From: Aplectana chamaeleonis
Taxonomy: Eukaryota > Nematoda > Chromadorea > Rhabditida > Cosmocercidae
Direction: 5' to 3'
Length of the DNA stretch: 64,000 nt
Assembly: GCA_029168955.1 (NCBI GenBank)
Contig: JAPDOI010000175.1
Span: 62,001-126,000, forward strand
The position numbers and the translations under genes were made by a program. This document shows, one piece after another, positions 23,134-33,508 of this stretch. Below the pieces are notes generated by a model. The model was not told the DNA's origin and made no database searches. It saw only the letters and a program-made list of their open reading frames with translations. Each line of letters begins with the position of its first letter. Positions within the stretch are counted from its first letter, which is position 1.

Positions 23134-23383
23134 GAAAGCATTTGATAATTTAGAGTGATAGAACTATCAAATGAGAATCTACGAGAGAAACAGCTTGATT
23201 TGCCAGATCATGTTTATATACCGATCAATTCCCATCCACTTTCAAGAAAGCTGCTCTACTTCGGCTGGATTCTAGAAAAGAGCATTCCATCGGTAAATAG
23301 ACATGTTGTGATCAGGTGAATCAAGCTGTTTCTCTCGTAGCCTCCCATTTAACAGTGCTATCACTCTAAAATATCGAATGCTT
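23134..23383. mobile_element. Palindromic MITE, about 250 bp
   Basis: The left arm contains ACGAGAGAAACAGCTTGATT and TTAGAGTGATAG; the right arm contains the inverses AATCAAGCTGTTTCTCTCGT and CTATCACTCTAAA. The loop is about 110 bp. The arms have point differences, so this is an established element. Confidence 0.8.
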
Positions 23384-23568
23384 CACTCTTTTCATTCTGT
23401 TATTCGTAGGGGTGGGGTTCCACAGGCTTTCGAGACAGAATTGCTGAAGACATGTCATACTGGATAGTTTTCAGTGCTTCAAAATTCGTACATAACATAG
23501 TTGAGGCCGCGCGTACTTACTTACGCTGCTATCTTAACCATGTTTGCGAGCACGTGTGGTGCCTTTAA

Positions 23569-24042
23569 AGCCACAGTCCAACCTCAGAATCGAATTTTTG
23601 TTTTCCTGCTTATCTTGGAGAAAATTTGACGCTGATCACAAATGTGTCTCCAGAATCGCTCAGAAACCACTACGAACAGAGTTATGGCCCCTCAAAAATT
23701 CTGAATTTGAGCGACGAGAAGTTCGCGGACGAGTTGTCTCGGGCCTGTTTTTTCTCGTTATTCGCAGCCATCGTTTTGAAACAGATCACAAAATAAAGCC
23801 ACACCGAAAACAAATGGAAGAACATAGATTTTGTTCAGAACCGGTCGCGCTTCTCTTCCCTATCGACACCAGAAGCTTGTCGGTGGGCGTTACTCATTTT
23901 TTCTTCCGTGGGGGCGGAGTCGACTTTTTCCTTGTCTTTTCTCGCTTATTTGAGCGAATTGAGATTTCGCGCTTGGCAGAGTTGTTATTCACGACGACCG
24001 GAGCATAATAACAAAAATTACCCCTGAGCTTGGACTGTGCCT
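23569..24042. mobile_element. TTAA-type MITE, family B, complete
   Basis: Termini AGCCACAGTCCAACCTCAG and CTTGGACTGTGCCT lie between TTAA at 23565-23568 and TTAA at 24043-24046. The right-hand TTAA is also the left duplication of the next element. The interior matches other B copies (54478-54954, 48109-48543). Confidence 0.85.
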
Positions 24043-24046
24043 TTAA

Positions 24047-24530
24047 AGGCAGTGCTCACGATAATCTTCAATTTTGGGATTATCCGCTATATTGATTAAG
24101 TGGCCCCCGGGTGAAACAATTGTGACGTTGAAATTGAGAAAAACGCACTAGAAGTGCACGAAATCATTAAGTATCAACCCGCCTCTTAAGTATCACGGGA
24201 AGTGTTTGTTGTGACAATGAAAGCTTTAGTGGACCCGCCCTCTGCAGTTCTCCACTCCCTATTGCTCCGTTCCTTCTCTAGGACTCTAACTAATCCTGCT
24301 TTGCATAAAATATTCTTCTATTATCGATTGACCCAATTTTTCACTGGTGACAACCACCATGAACATGTTCATACAACTGGACAACTAGTCCTTGTCATAG
24401 AAAATTGACACTGAAATACGACGTTTTGAATCGTTTCTCGCCGTTTCTTCGTAATTTTGGAAACACTTGGAGGCCAACCCCTTGTTTTATGTGAAGAACT
24501 CGGGATCCAAAATAATCGTGAACACTTCCT
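24047..24530. mobile_element. TTAA-type MITE, subfamily A1, complete
   Basis: It begins AGGCAGTGCTCACGATAATC immediately after the shared TTAA (24043-24046) and ends ATCGTGAACACTTCCT before TTAA (24531-24534). It is collinear with 3078-3561, has the same 484-bp length, and carries the conserved short ORF at 24202-24408. Confidence 0.85.
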
Positions 24531-24732
24531 TTAACCACCGTTTCAGCTGTCTTCCCACTTCTCAGTAGGTTCAGAGCTTCAGCCGCTGATCCCTGGAGAA
24601 CAACGGTGTGTGAATGAAGACACACCGCTCTGCAATCCTTTTGTACCCTACCCCTTATCAATTAGGTATCAACAATTCTGTGTACAGTGAGTCGCTGAGA
24701 GTTTGTGTCTGTTTGCAATAGCCCGATGTTCA

Positions 24733-26455
24733 CACCTCATCACATAGTATAGCAGTTGCCGATAAACACAGATCCATTACTGGATGCTACGCCGGACATT
24801 TCGCAGAATTCAAATCGACTCCAAGGTCATACCTACCGATCACATTGTTACGCAGCATCACCTTCTCCTCATGGACATTAAGATGAACCGACCCAAGAAC
24901 GTCAGACGCAGAACTGACACAAGTCGCAATAAACGGTGGAAACTGAAGGAATGCGAACACAGTCTCGTCACTCCGCTGCTGTCTTGTCCGTCTAGCGACG
25001 CTGGCTTGGCCATCAAAGAAGATGAAGCTGAAGAAGGCAACTGGCCCGGATGATCTGTCTGCTGAGGTGTGGAAGTTGCTATGTGACCATGGTTCTGAAT
25101 GACTTGCTAAAAAGTTTAATCGGATTAGCGCTTAAGGCAGAACCCCGGATATCTTGCAAACAAGTGTAACGGTGCCGATCTGGAAGGGTAAAGGGGATGT
25201 TGCCGAATGCTACTCGTATAGGCCGATTCGCTTGCTATGCCACACCATAAAGATCTTCGAGCGCATCCTGGACAATCGACTCAGGGATATCGTGACAATG
25301 ACAGCAAATTAATGTGGGTTTGTCAAGGACTGTGGCACAGTCGACGTCATGCAAGCAGTCAGGTTCCTAATAGAGAAACACCGGGAGAAGAACCGTAACA
25401 TTCATATCGCGTTTCACGACCTCGAAAAAGCGTTTGATCGCGTCCCTCACGATCTTGCATACATGTCGTTAAAGTCACATGGAGTGCCAGAAAAGTACGT
25501 GCGCTGGGTAAGGTTGTTGTACGCAAATCCGAACAGTGTTGTCAGGTGCTACACAGGAACTAGTAACCCCTCTCTCATTCAAGTCAGGGTCTACCAAGGA
25601 TCAGCCTTGTCGCCGCTGCTCTTCATCCTATGCATGGATACAATTATTCAAGACCTGCAGAAACCACATCCATGGACTGAACTGTACGCTGACGACGTCA
25701 TGCTAGCTGCCGAGTCGCAAGAGGAGTTGCATTTGCAACTACAACTATGCAATGATCGCCTGCAGTGCTACGGGCTACGTCGTAATCTCGCCAAAATTGA
25801 GTACATGGAGTGTGGGCCGAGAATCGAGGAAGGATCCATCAGCAATAACGGCACCGTCCTCAATAAGGTAGACAGTTTCAAGTATCTCGGATTAAGGATC
25901 ACATCTGCCTGCGACGTGGAACTGGATGCCCATGGACGCGTCAATGCAGCGTGGACGAAGTAGAGAGCGACAACTGGCGTAATGTGTAACAGGAAGATAC
26001 CGATACGCCTCAAGTCCAAAACTTACAGGATGGTAGTGAGGCTAGTCGCCCTTTACGTCACCGAATGCTGGCCGGCCACAAAGACTGCTGAGCAATCTAT
26101 GCATGTGATGGAGATGCGTGTGCTAAGGTGGTTCATGGAAGTTACCTTGAAAGACAGACTGACGAACGACCTAGTGCGCTCCACCTTTGGAGTGGCCCCC
26201 ATTACCGCGAAGATGAAAGAGTCCCGCCTCAGGTGGCTTGGCCATGTTCAAAGGAGGGACGACGACTCAGTTGCAGAAACTGCACTCAAGGAGGAACCAG
26301 ACCTCGCGGAAGACCGAAAACCCGATGGCTTGAGTGAAAACGAGCATGGCTGAATCGCAACTCACTATGAGGGACATCGCTGACAAGAACAAACTGGGAG
26401 CAAAGTGTTAACAAGCGGACCCCGCGACCTCGTGGGTCAGACGCTAGGAAGAAGA
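24733..26455 (+). pseudogene. RTE-type retrotransposon, linker, reverse transcriptase and C-terminus
   Basis: It resumes with DSKVIPTDHIVTQHHLLLMD (end of the endonuclease), then KATGPDDLSAEVWKLL, VTVPIWKGKGDVAECYSYRP, FHDLEKAFDRVP (motif A; the first catalytic Asp is present as DLEKAFD), QGSALSPLLFILCMD, and the catalytic LYADDVMLA at about 25682-25708. The C-terminal RTE signature RLRWLGHVQRRDDD follows. In-frame stops near 25105, 25132, 25310 and 25963 kill the ORF. The 3' end is GGAAGAAGAAGAAC, typical of RTE tails. This is the other part of the endonuclease at 21042-21560. Confidence 0.92.
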
Positions 26456-26526
26456 AGAACAAGATTTCATACCTGCTTCATTTGTTTTGCGCAGTTGTTT
26501 TGCTCACTATTCAGTTTTTTTTTTAA

Positions 26527-27074
26527 AGGCAGTGGTCACGATGAAAAACGTTATCGAAAAAACTACAAAAATCAACTTAGATCAAAAACAGCTGAAAAAC
26601 TAAGAAGGTAGCGCGGTGAAAAACGGTCTACAAATAGAGTTTCTAGGGCCCAAAGAAGCTAGTTCGTGCACACGTGCACAGCGATGACGAAACAGATCGC
26701 AGTCTCATGCTGAGCAGTCAAAAATCATCGACATTCAGAGGACGAAATAAATGCAAATTTAACGATTAAAAACGGTTGAATAATGAGAGCATCACTTCAG
26801 TCAATGTTTTTGACTAGATACACACATAAATTCGAAGGTTCACTGATTGACATTCAATTTCAAGCTAGCTGATGTTCTTGATATAAGAGGTCATCGATGC
26901 CGATGATGTGGAGAGGGCTCGTCCACCATCAAAAGACAAGAAAGTTCAGGTTTCAAATTCGGCCCAAAACAGTGGTTTTTTCGCGATTTTTTCTTATAGG
27001 TCCTACTACTCGAGACCCAGGAAAGGATTTGGAGAGAAAAAGACGACAAGCATGTTTGATCGCGACCACTGCCT
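26527..27074. mobile_element. TTAA-type MITE, subfamily A3, copy 1 (548 bp)
   Basis: Termini AGGCAGTGGTCACGATGAAA and GATCGCGACCACTGCCT lie between TTAA (26523-26526) and TTAA (27075-27078). It is nearly identical along its length to 37272-37819 in the apyrase intron, so both copies moved recently or are still mobilised. It contains a small palindrome GTGCACACGTGCAC. Confidence 0.9.
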
Positions 27075-27515
27075 TTAATCACCAGTCTCATTTCGCGGTT
27101 TCCGGGCATTTCGATCCCACGGTGAATTCACACCTCAGTCGTAGCTTGCCACGGGTAGGAGTTTCCTCCCTCTTCAAGGCCTAGGTTTAGTATGCCTGAT
27201 CCAACAAACACTAAGATTAACGAAGACCTATCATTCAAAGGTCAATTTTCGATTTCTGGATCGAGGGTAAACGGCTATGGGGACGAGATGCCATAGAATC
27301 TCATTTCGCCCACTCAGTTTGACGAGTATATTTATTTCTTACAAATTGAGGACTTCTCAGGTGTTCGCCCACCCTTGATTTCAAAAATAATTCCACGCCA
27401 CAAAATTTTGTGCGATTTGAGATACAGGTTTATAGAAAAGAAAAGATCACAGAAGCCTATTAGGCACTCACATAAGACGACGGGATCAGATCTTGAACCT
27501 TGTCACAATATTTAA

Positions 27516-27991
27516 AGGCAGTGTCCACGATAAAAACCATGTCTAATTTTTTGGTAGAGATCGGCAGCTGTGGGGCCTAGCGCAACCCTAACGTTGAAAA
27601 AACTAAGAAAATTGAGCTTGGAATGGTCCCCTACGGCCCCAAAGTTGGACACCCATCAGCTCGTCACACCCAGATGCACTTTCCACGCCCACCGACGTGA
27701 ACAAATGAATGCTCGAGATTGTGAGATGAGCGATGGTTTCCGATTAATAGCCCCGTTCTTCCCTTCATTCTCAACTTCTCTCTTTACTGAGGTCAGCTCG
27801 CTTACATCGGCTGCAAAAGACGGAAGTTACAAGCCTCGTCCACCATGTTTCCTTAGCTCAATCTTTGAGGGATCATAACTTCTTTCACAGAAGGTCTTGT
27901 ACGATTCCAAAAACATCATTAGAATCAGCATGGGACCGTCTTCAAGATAGGTGGAAAAGCAGAAAAACGATTCTTATCGTGAACAATGCCT
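27516..27991. mobile_element. TTAA-type MITE, subfamily A2, complete
   Basis: It starts AGGCAGTGTCCACGATAAAA after TTAA (27512-27515) and ends TTATCGTGAACAATGCCT before TTAA (27992-27995). The interior has AGGTCTTGTACGATTCCAAA and CATCGGCTGCAAAAGACGGA, shared with the copies at 39685, 42185 and 55701. Confidence 0.85.
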
Positions 27992-28007
27992 TTAAAGCGC
28001 ACCCTGT

Positions 28008-28230
28008 GTATTCATTTTCAGGCATGTACTGAATGTAATGAAGATGTACTTAATTCTATAAGAAGTGTTCTACAAAAAGTGAACAGACTAATTTTCAATT
28101 CTATTTCTTTAGATGCATATCTCCTAGAGGTGTACTTCAAATAGAAAGTGCACCTTCAATTCCCCTTCTTCTTAGTGTACTTCGCTTAGAAGAAATGTGC
28201 ATTTCTAAAATAAAAAATAGATTTGTCTGT
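28008..28230. repeat. Degenerate direct repeats (GTGTACTTCT-type)
   Basis: Phrases like GAAGTGTTCTAC, GAGGTGTACTTCAAATAGAA and AGTGTACTTCGCTTAGAAG recur at 30-60 bp. The same type of array occurs at about 55290-55440. The function is unknown. Confidence 0.5.
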
Positions 28231-29091
28231 GTATGTGGTTGAAAATCCCTGACTCACGAAGGCTTATGTTGTCAGGGGAGACTGTAATCTGTAAATGCTG
28301 ATGTCAAAGGGCCAGAAAGTTGAACTGAATCTCAATGGTTGAGTATATAATGGATAAACTGAATGAAGGGAGGGGTTGTTGTGCTAGGCGAGGGTCACGA
28401 CCAAGAGAAGTTCCTTCGGGACTAAGATCACTGTCCGTAGTTCCGGTGGATACACTGGGGAAATCGAAGAGATGTGTTCACGAATCGTTTTTTCTGCTTT
28501 TGCGATAGAGAATTCATTAAAATTACCGAGCGTCTTACAAACATTACAAGAACCAGACTTCTAAAGCCAAAATCAAGCCACAGGCGATCGAATATTATCC
28601 CTTGCTTGGCTCGACATTCGCATCCACATCATCGCGTCGTTACCACCTGTTTCAGAGAAATCCTCACTTGGAGAAACCTAAAACAGGTCATGATTCAGCG
28701 CAATCAATTTCTCGTAATAGTTCTTTAGCTCAGAAAGGGCTCTGCATCTTTGTACTGTATTCTTCAACGAAATTTACGCAGTCCTAGATTCAATTTAGAT
28801 CTGGAAGACACGTGAAAAAAGTGTGAGAGGCGAAGGAGACAGTGCATGGACCATAAGTACGCGATGGACCAAATTGAATTTCGGTTCGACATAGAGGTCC
28901 GGTGCTTATGTCTTCGACAAAATGCAACGAATTAAAGATTGATTTTGCTTCGGCCTTGAAGCCTATATGACTGTAACGGATCGGAGGCTTACCTCGCGTC
29001 TGCCAATCAAGCCTCGCGGTTCTTTATTGATCTCGCGTTTACCAATCAAGCCGCGCGCCCACATTTGTTCTTCATCATCTCCTTGGCCATT
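28231..29091. other. No gene recognised
   Basis: No exon with convincing splice signals and no recognisable protein motif was found in either strand. Confidence 0.4.
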
Positions 29092-29350
29092 GGATCTGGA
29101 AAAAAGAAGTGTTTTTCGAAAACGAATGCACTCGCTAGGCCGTGAATGACGGTATTCACACTAATTGTGAGGAAAAAATAGAGAGCACTGAGTGGCGCGA
29201 GAAGCATTTCTGTGCGATAGCATAAGCTTTTCAAAAATACGAATTCTCGTAATATTGTTCGTCAAAAAAGAAGTGTGTTCGAAAACGAATTAACTCGCTA
29301 ATATTGTTCGTAAAAAGAAGCGTTTTCGAAAACGAATGCACTCGCTTCTT
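29092..29350. repeat. Short direct repeats, three copies
   Basis: AAAAGAAGTGTTTTTCGAAA followed by ACGAATGCACTCGC appears near 29100, 29268 and 29315 with minor changes, the last two copies close together (spacing about 46 bp). Confidence 0.65.
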
Positions 29351-29356
29351 CTCTAA

Positions 29357-29830
29357 GGCGGCGTTCAGAGGTTTTACGGGGCGACGAGATGGCACATGCT
29401 AGTACGACGCGAAACTCGCGTTGCGCAGGTATTCAGGTGTGAACGCTAAGTCCCTACGCACAATTACGTACGTACGCGATTTCCCGTTAGCAGGCAGTGT
29501 CATTTTTCTCGTAGCAATACCAACAGATTTTTCCGTGTTCTTTTGCGTGCATGTGATTCTAGATACGTTTATATTATCCCCTTCATTGTCAGATTTGGTT
29601 GTGTTAATGAAAAATCAATGAACAAAAAGGAGCAACGAGGTTGCCATCGCGCAACTTTCACCGCGTAGCATGGCGACTCGACGCGACGGACGTCGCGCGA
29701 AGGCGAATTGCGCTTCATTTCAAATGCATCCCTCCTCTTCACTGTGAACACCCAGCGACGACGTCGCTTGATGGAGACGTGGGATGATTATAACGACGCG
29801 TCGCGCGGCTAACGAACTCTGAACGCCGCT
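29357..29830. mobile_element. 474-bp MITE with GCGGCGTTCAGAG ends
   Basis: The left end GGCGGCGTTCAGAG and the right end CTCTGAACGCCGCT are inverse. The flanks are TAA on the left and CAA on the right, a possible decayed 3-bp target. The interior carries inverted CG-rich motifs (GGGGCGACGAGATGG, CGACGCGACGG). Confidence 0.65.
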
Positions 29831-30536
29831 CAACTTGCTCAAAAATAGTTGAGCATACGAACGCAACCCGAATCAATTAAAAATAAGAGAGCCGCATTGT
29901 TCGGGCTTCCGTTGAATGGTGAAACGGTGGCCAGAGGTGGCATTAAGTGTCAAAGTGGCCCGCGCCAGAACTAGCAGAAACGCTTCAAACGGTTAGGGTC
30001 AGCCAGACCGTTTTTCAGGACCTCGACGAAGCTACGATCCCCCCCCTCCACTTGAATATCAAATTTTTTGAAAATTAGGCACAACTTTCACGTGCCCTCA
30101 GGCTCAAAAAGTTTGGTAGATTTTGCTTTGAAGAGTTTTCTAAGTTATATTCTTTATTCATTAATTACTGCACTACCTACCCTACTGATGTTTCTGAAGT
30201 TTCCGCACTCCAAATCCAAACCGACGCAGCTCGGTCAAAATGTAACTTCGGGACCTCAGGGTTTTTTTTTCTGAAGAAAATCTGCGTTGCACCGTTTCGG
30301 CTCTATTTTGAGTATTACGGAAATACACAATTCTATGGGGGTTATAGAGTTGGTATTGTTCCATTTCACCTCCTTTTCCTCTTGCCATATGTATGCCTTC
30401 CTTTTCGTAAGAATTTTCGTTGTTTAATTTTGTCAGAAGCTTGTTCTCAATTGGAAACAACCCCATTCCATGAATTTTCAACTACAAATTTCAACGTCCC
30501 CACGAAAAAAATCGAATTCGATGCTAGCGCGCTTAA

Positions 30537-31007
30537 AGGCAGCATACACGCTCATAAACGTAATTGAGATAACTACGGAATTAGAATGGTATGGCACCGA
30601 ACACAACGCCCACGCATTTTGAAGTATCAAAAACCACCCACAATGACGCGCACACGAGTGAGAAGTTGGCCACGCCCCTGTATCTGCCCGCCCACCGTAT
30701 TTGCGCGTTTCTCTAAAACAGGAGTGCTGGGCCAATCCTCCCGTCGTCAATGTGTGTGGTTTACCTATTGCACCTATTCCACCACCCACAAACGTCGCCG
30801 GCCGTGGGAATGGCCCAGAACCCCTGTTCTGGAGGAGGACACAAATGCAGGGGGCGGGCAGGTACAGGGGCGGAACCAACTTCTCACTTGTGTAGCGTCA
30901 TTGTGGGTCGTTTCTGACGCTTCAAAATGCGTGGGCGTTGCGTTCGGTGCCATACCATTCTAATTGCGTAGTTATCTCAATTACGTTTACGAGCGTGTAC
31001 GCTGCCT
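30537..31007. mobile_element. TTAA-type MITE, subfamily A4, nested in palindrome arm
   Basis: A near-palindromic element: AGGCAGCATACACGCTCATA at the left, GAGCGTGTACGCTGCCT at the right, with long inverted arms (GCGTGGGCGTTGCGTTCGGT and its inverse). TTAA flanks both sides (30533-30536, 31008-31011). The opposite arm of the host palindrome lacks it and reads CCAA at the equivalent point near 33760. Confidence 0.88.
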
Positions 31008-31285
31008 TTAATGAATATTTAATACTGCCCCTCCAACGTTTTAGGTCACGCGGAGCTCGCGATGGGTACTATAGCATTGCACCTCGACACGGCACTCTTC
31101 TAAGTTTGGGACGCTGGTAGTGTACTCTTTTGACGATCGGTAGGCTGCCACCACAGAATCAAGCGCAATAATCGTTGCAGGGCCTCAGAGGCGTGGAGAC
31201 ACGCTGCATACAAACTTCGTGGTCATCCAGCTTCGTGGTCAGGAGCTTCGGATCTCACTATATCAGGACTATCAACCTGATTATC

Positions 31286-31612
31286 TCAGAATGAATTTTT
31301 TGTACACTTTTGAAAAGCAGTATGTTTTGCAGTGAAAAGAAGATGCAGGGTCACTCTTGAGAAGGCCATTTCTGTATGAACGAGGGCTCTTATCCAAGTG
31401 AGGTGATTTTCCGGTCCTCCATCCGAGGCAAAGTGCGGCTGCACCTCACAAAAACAACCTATTCGCCACCTACTTATTCACGAGATAAGCTACTCTGGCC
31501 ACCTCGCGCATAAACTTCAATCACTTACAGTACCATAATTAATTCACTTACCTTCAAAGAAGACACCGACTAACAGCAAGACCTGAAAAATTTCATCGTC
31601 AGTCTCACCCAT
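31286..31612 (-). CDS. Mirrored two-exon ORF, left arm, function unknown
   Basis: On the minus strand, ATG at 31612 starts MGETDDEIFQVLLLVGVFFE, the exon ends at 31552 before GTAAG, and the next exon can start at 31458 after a TAG acceptor, giving GCFCEVQPHFASDGGPENH and continuing to a stop at 31286. The same arrangement is found on the + strand of the other arm (33155-33508) with mostly silent or conservative changes through about 60 codons, until a 1-nt indel shifts the ends. I do not recognise the protein. The acidic N-terminus plus hydrophobic run could be coincidence, and no domain is identifiable. Confidence 0.25.
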
Positions 31613-32155
31613 CTACGGAGAAATTGTTTCCTCTAAATAACCCATGCCGACCTCGCTTCAAAATTTCGGGTGTAGAGGTGAATAGTAGAAATTTCAAGTC
31701 AATTAAGGGTCATAAACTCACTAGGAACAGGAAGTTGAGCGAAGACATGTATAGCTAGCTGCATGAAGCCAGTGTTTTGGTGAGTGTTTTGGACGCCTAG
31801 TGTTTTGGTGAGTTTGCACCCGACAAGAGCAAATCACCCATTTCGAAAGCGGAGACATTGTATGCATACAGTTACTGTATGTTTTTAGATGAATCTGTTT
31901 CTGTCAAAAGTACTCTTTCTATGGATCAGACGATCGAGGAATGAGCTCCTAAACGCTCGCTTCCGTGTTGTTCACTTACGATCGAAGCGGAACCGTTTTT
32001 CGAGTAAGCATTCTCTGCCGGGGACAGACTACCAAACATAGGTATGCATAGACGTAGAGTACACCTTTCAAAAAAGAACCGTTCTGTAACCACTATACAT
32101 ATTTTAGAACGCAAGCTATTTCAGACGCGACTAGGTAAGCTTCATCAGATCATCC

Positions 32156-32599
32156 AGCCGTTCGCAACGAAATATACTCTCGATGATTGTGTATTTAAGA
32201 GTGTATCCAAATCTCTGTCCGTAGCTGCTACCGAGATTCCCGAACGTGGTGACTGAAGAATTTTTTCCTTTTGGTTGAAAGGCACAACGATCAGGTAAAT
32301 TTTAGTGGGTTAAGAAAAGTGTTCCGTAATTGGCTCCAAATTTCTCTGGGAGCACTTCAGTGTGCTGATCACGAACCTGATCCAGTAGCGGTCCCCCAAA
32401 GTGGTGACTTTATAGAGGCAGCCCACTTGAGGTGAGTGGCGCCTAGGTGCCTTCTGTGGTTGCCACCTTGGAGCGAGCTTTATTATCGAATAGTGGCGTT
32501 GATTGCAAAACTCTAAACTGTCGAAGTGTTTGAAACAACACAGCAGCGGTCTACGCGACGAATGTCCAACACAGCGCCTTAGATGGCTGCGAAATTCTA
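32156..32599. other. Loop of the 4.8-kb palindrome
   Basis: Single-copy spacer between the arms. No ORF of note; it contains no terminal repeat or RNA feature that I can identify. Confidence 0.5.
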
Positions 32600-33154
32600 G
32601 GATGATCTGATGAAGCTTACCTAGTTGGAGCTCGCGTCTGAAATAGCCTACGTTCTAAAAATTTGTATAGTGGTTACAGAACGGTTCCTTTTTAGAAGGT
32701 GTGCTCTACGCCTCTGCATACCTATGTTTGGTAGTCTGTCCCCGGCAGAGAATGCTTACTCGAAAAACGGTTCCGCGTCGATCGTAGGTGAACAACACGG
32801 AACCGAGCGTTTGGGAGTTCATTCCTCGATCGTCTGATCCATAGAAAGAGTACTTCTGACATGAACAGATTCATCTAAAAACATACAGTAACTGTATGCA
32901 TACAATGTCCCAGCTTTCAAAATGGGTGATTTGCTTTTGTCGGGTGCAAACTCACCAAAACACTGGGCGCAACATAAAAGCCGCGATAAAAGGTCACTAT
33001 TCATGCAGCTAGCTATACATGTCTTCGCTCAACTTCCTGTTCCTAGTGAGTTTATGACCCTTAATTGACTTGAAATTTCTACTTTTCACCTCTGCACTCG
33101 AAATTCTGAAGTGAGGTCGGTATGGGTTATCTAGAGGAAACAATTTCTCCGTAG

Positions 33155-33508
33155 ATGGGTGAGACTGACGATGAAATTTTCCAGGTCTTGCTGTTAGTCG
33201 GTGTCTTCTTTGAAGGTAAGTGAATTAATTATGGTACTGTAAGTGATTGAAGTTTATGCGCGAGGTGGCCAGAGTAGCTTATCTCGTGAATAAGTACGTG
33301 GCGAACAGGTTGTTTGTGGGAGGCGCAGCCGTACTTCGCCTCGGATGGAGGACCGGAAAATCACATTACTTGGATAAGAGCACTCGTTCATACAGAAATG
33401 GCTTTCTCAAGAGTGGCCCTGCATCTTTTTTCAGTTCAAAACATACTGCTATTCAAAAGTGTACAAAAAAATCATTCTGAGATAATCAGGTTGATAGTCC
33501 TGATATAG
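33155..33508 (+). CDS. Mirrored two-exon ORF, right arm, function unknown
   Basis: The ATG at 33155 is followed by 61 nt of exon ending at 33215 before GTAAGT. A 93-bp intron ends in GCGAACAG, and the second exon runs 33309-33508, for 86 residues in total. The N-terminus is MGETDDEIFQVLLLVGVFFE and the middle CLWEAQPYFASDGGPENH. The hydrophobic LLLVGVFF stretch is too short for a confident membrane segment. Conservation of both splice sites and frame with the inverted copy suggests a shared coding ancestor, perhaps a captured host exon pair, but I cannot name a family. Confidence 0.3.
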
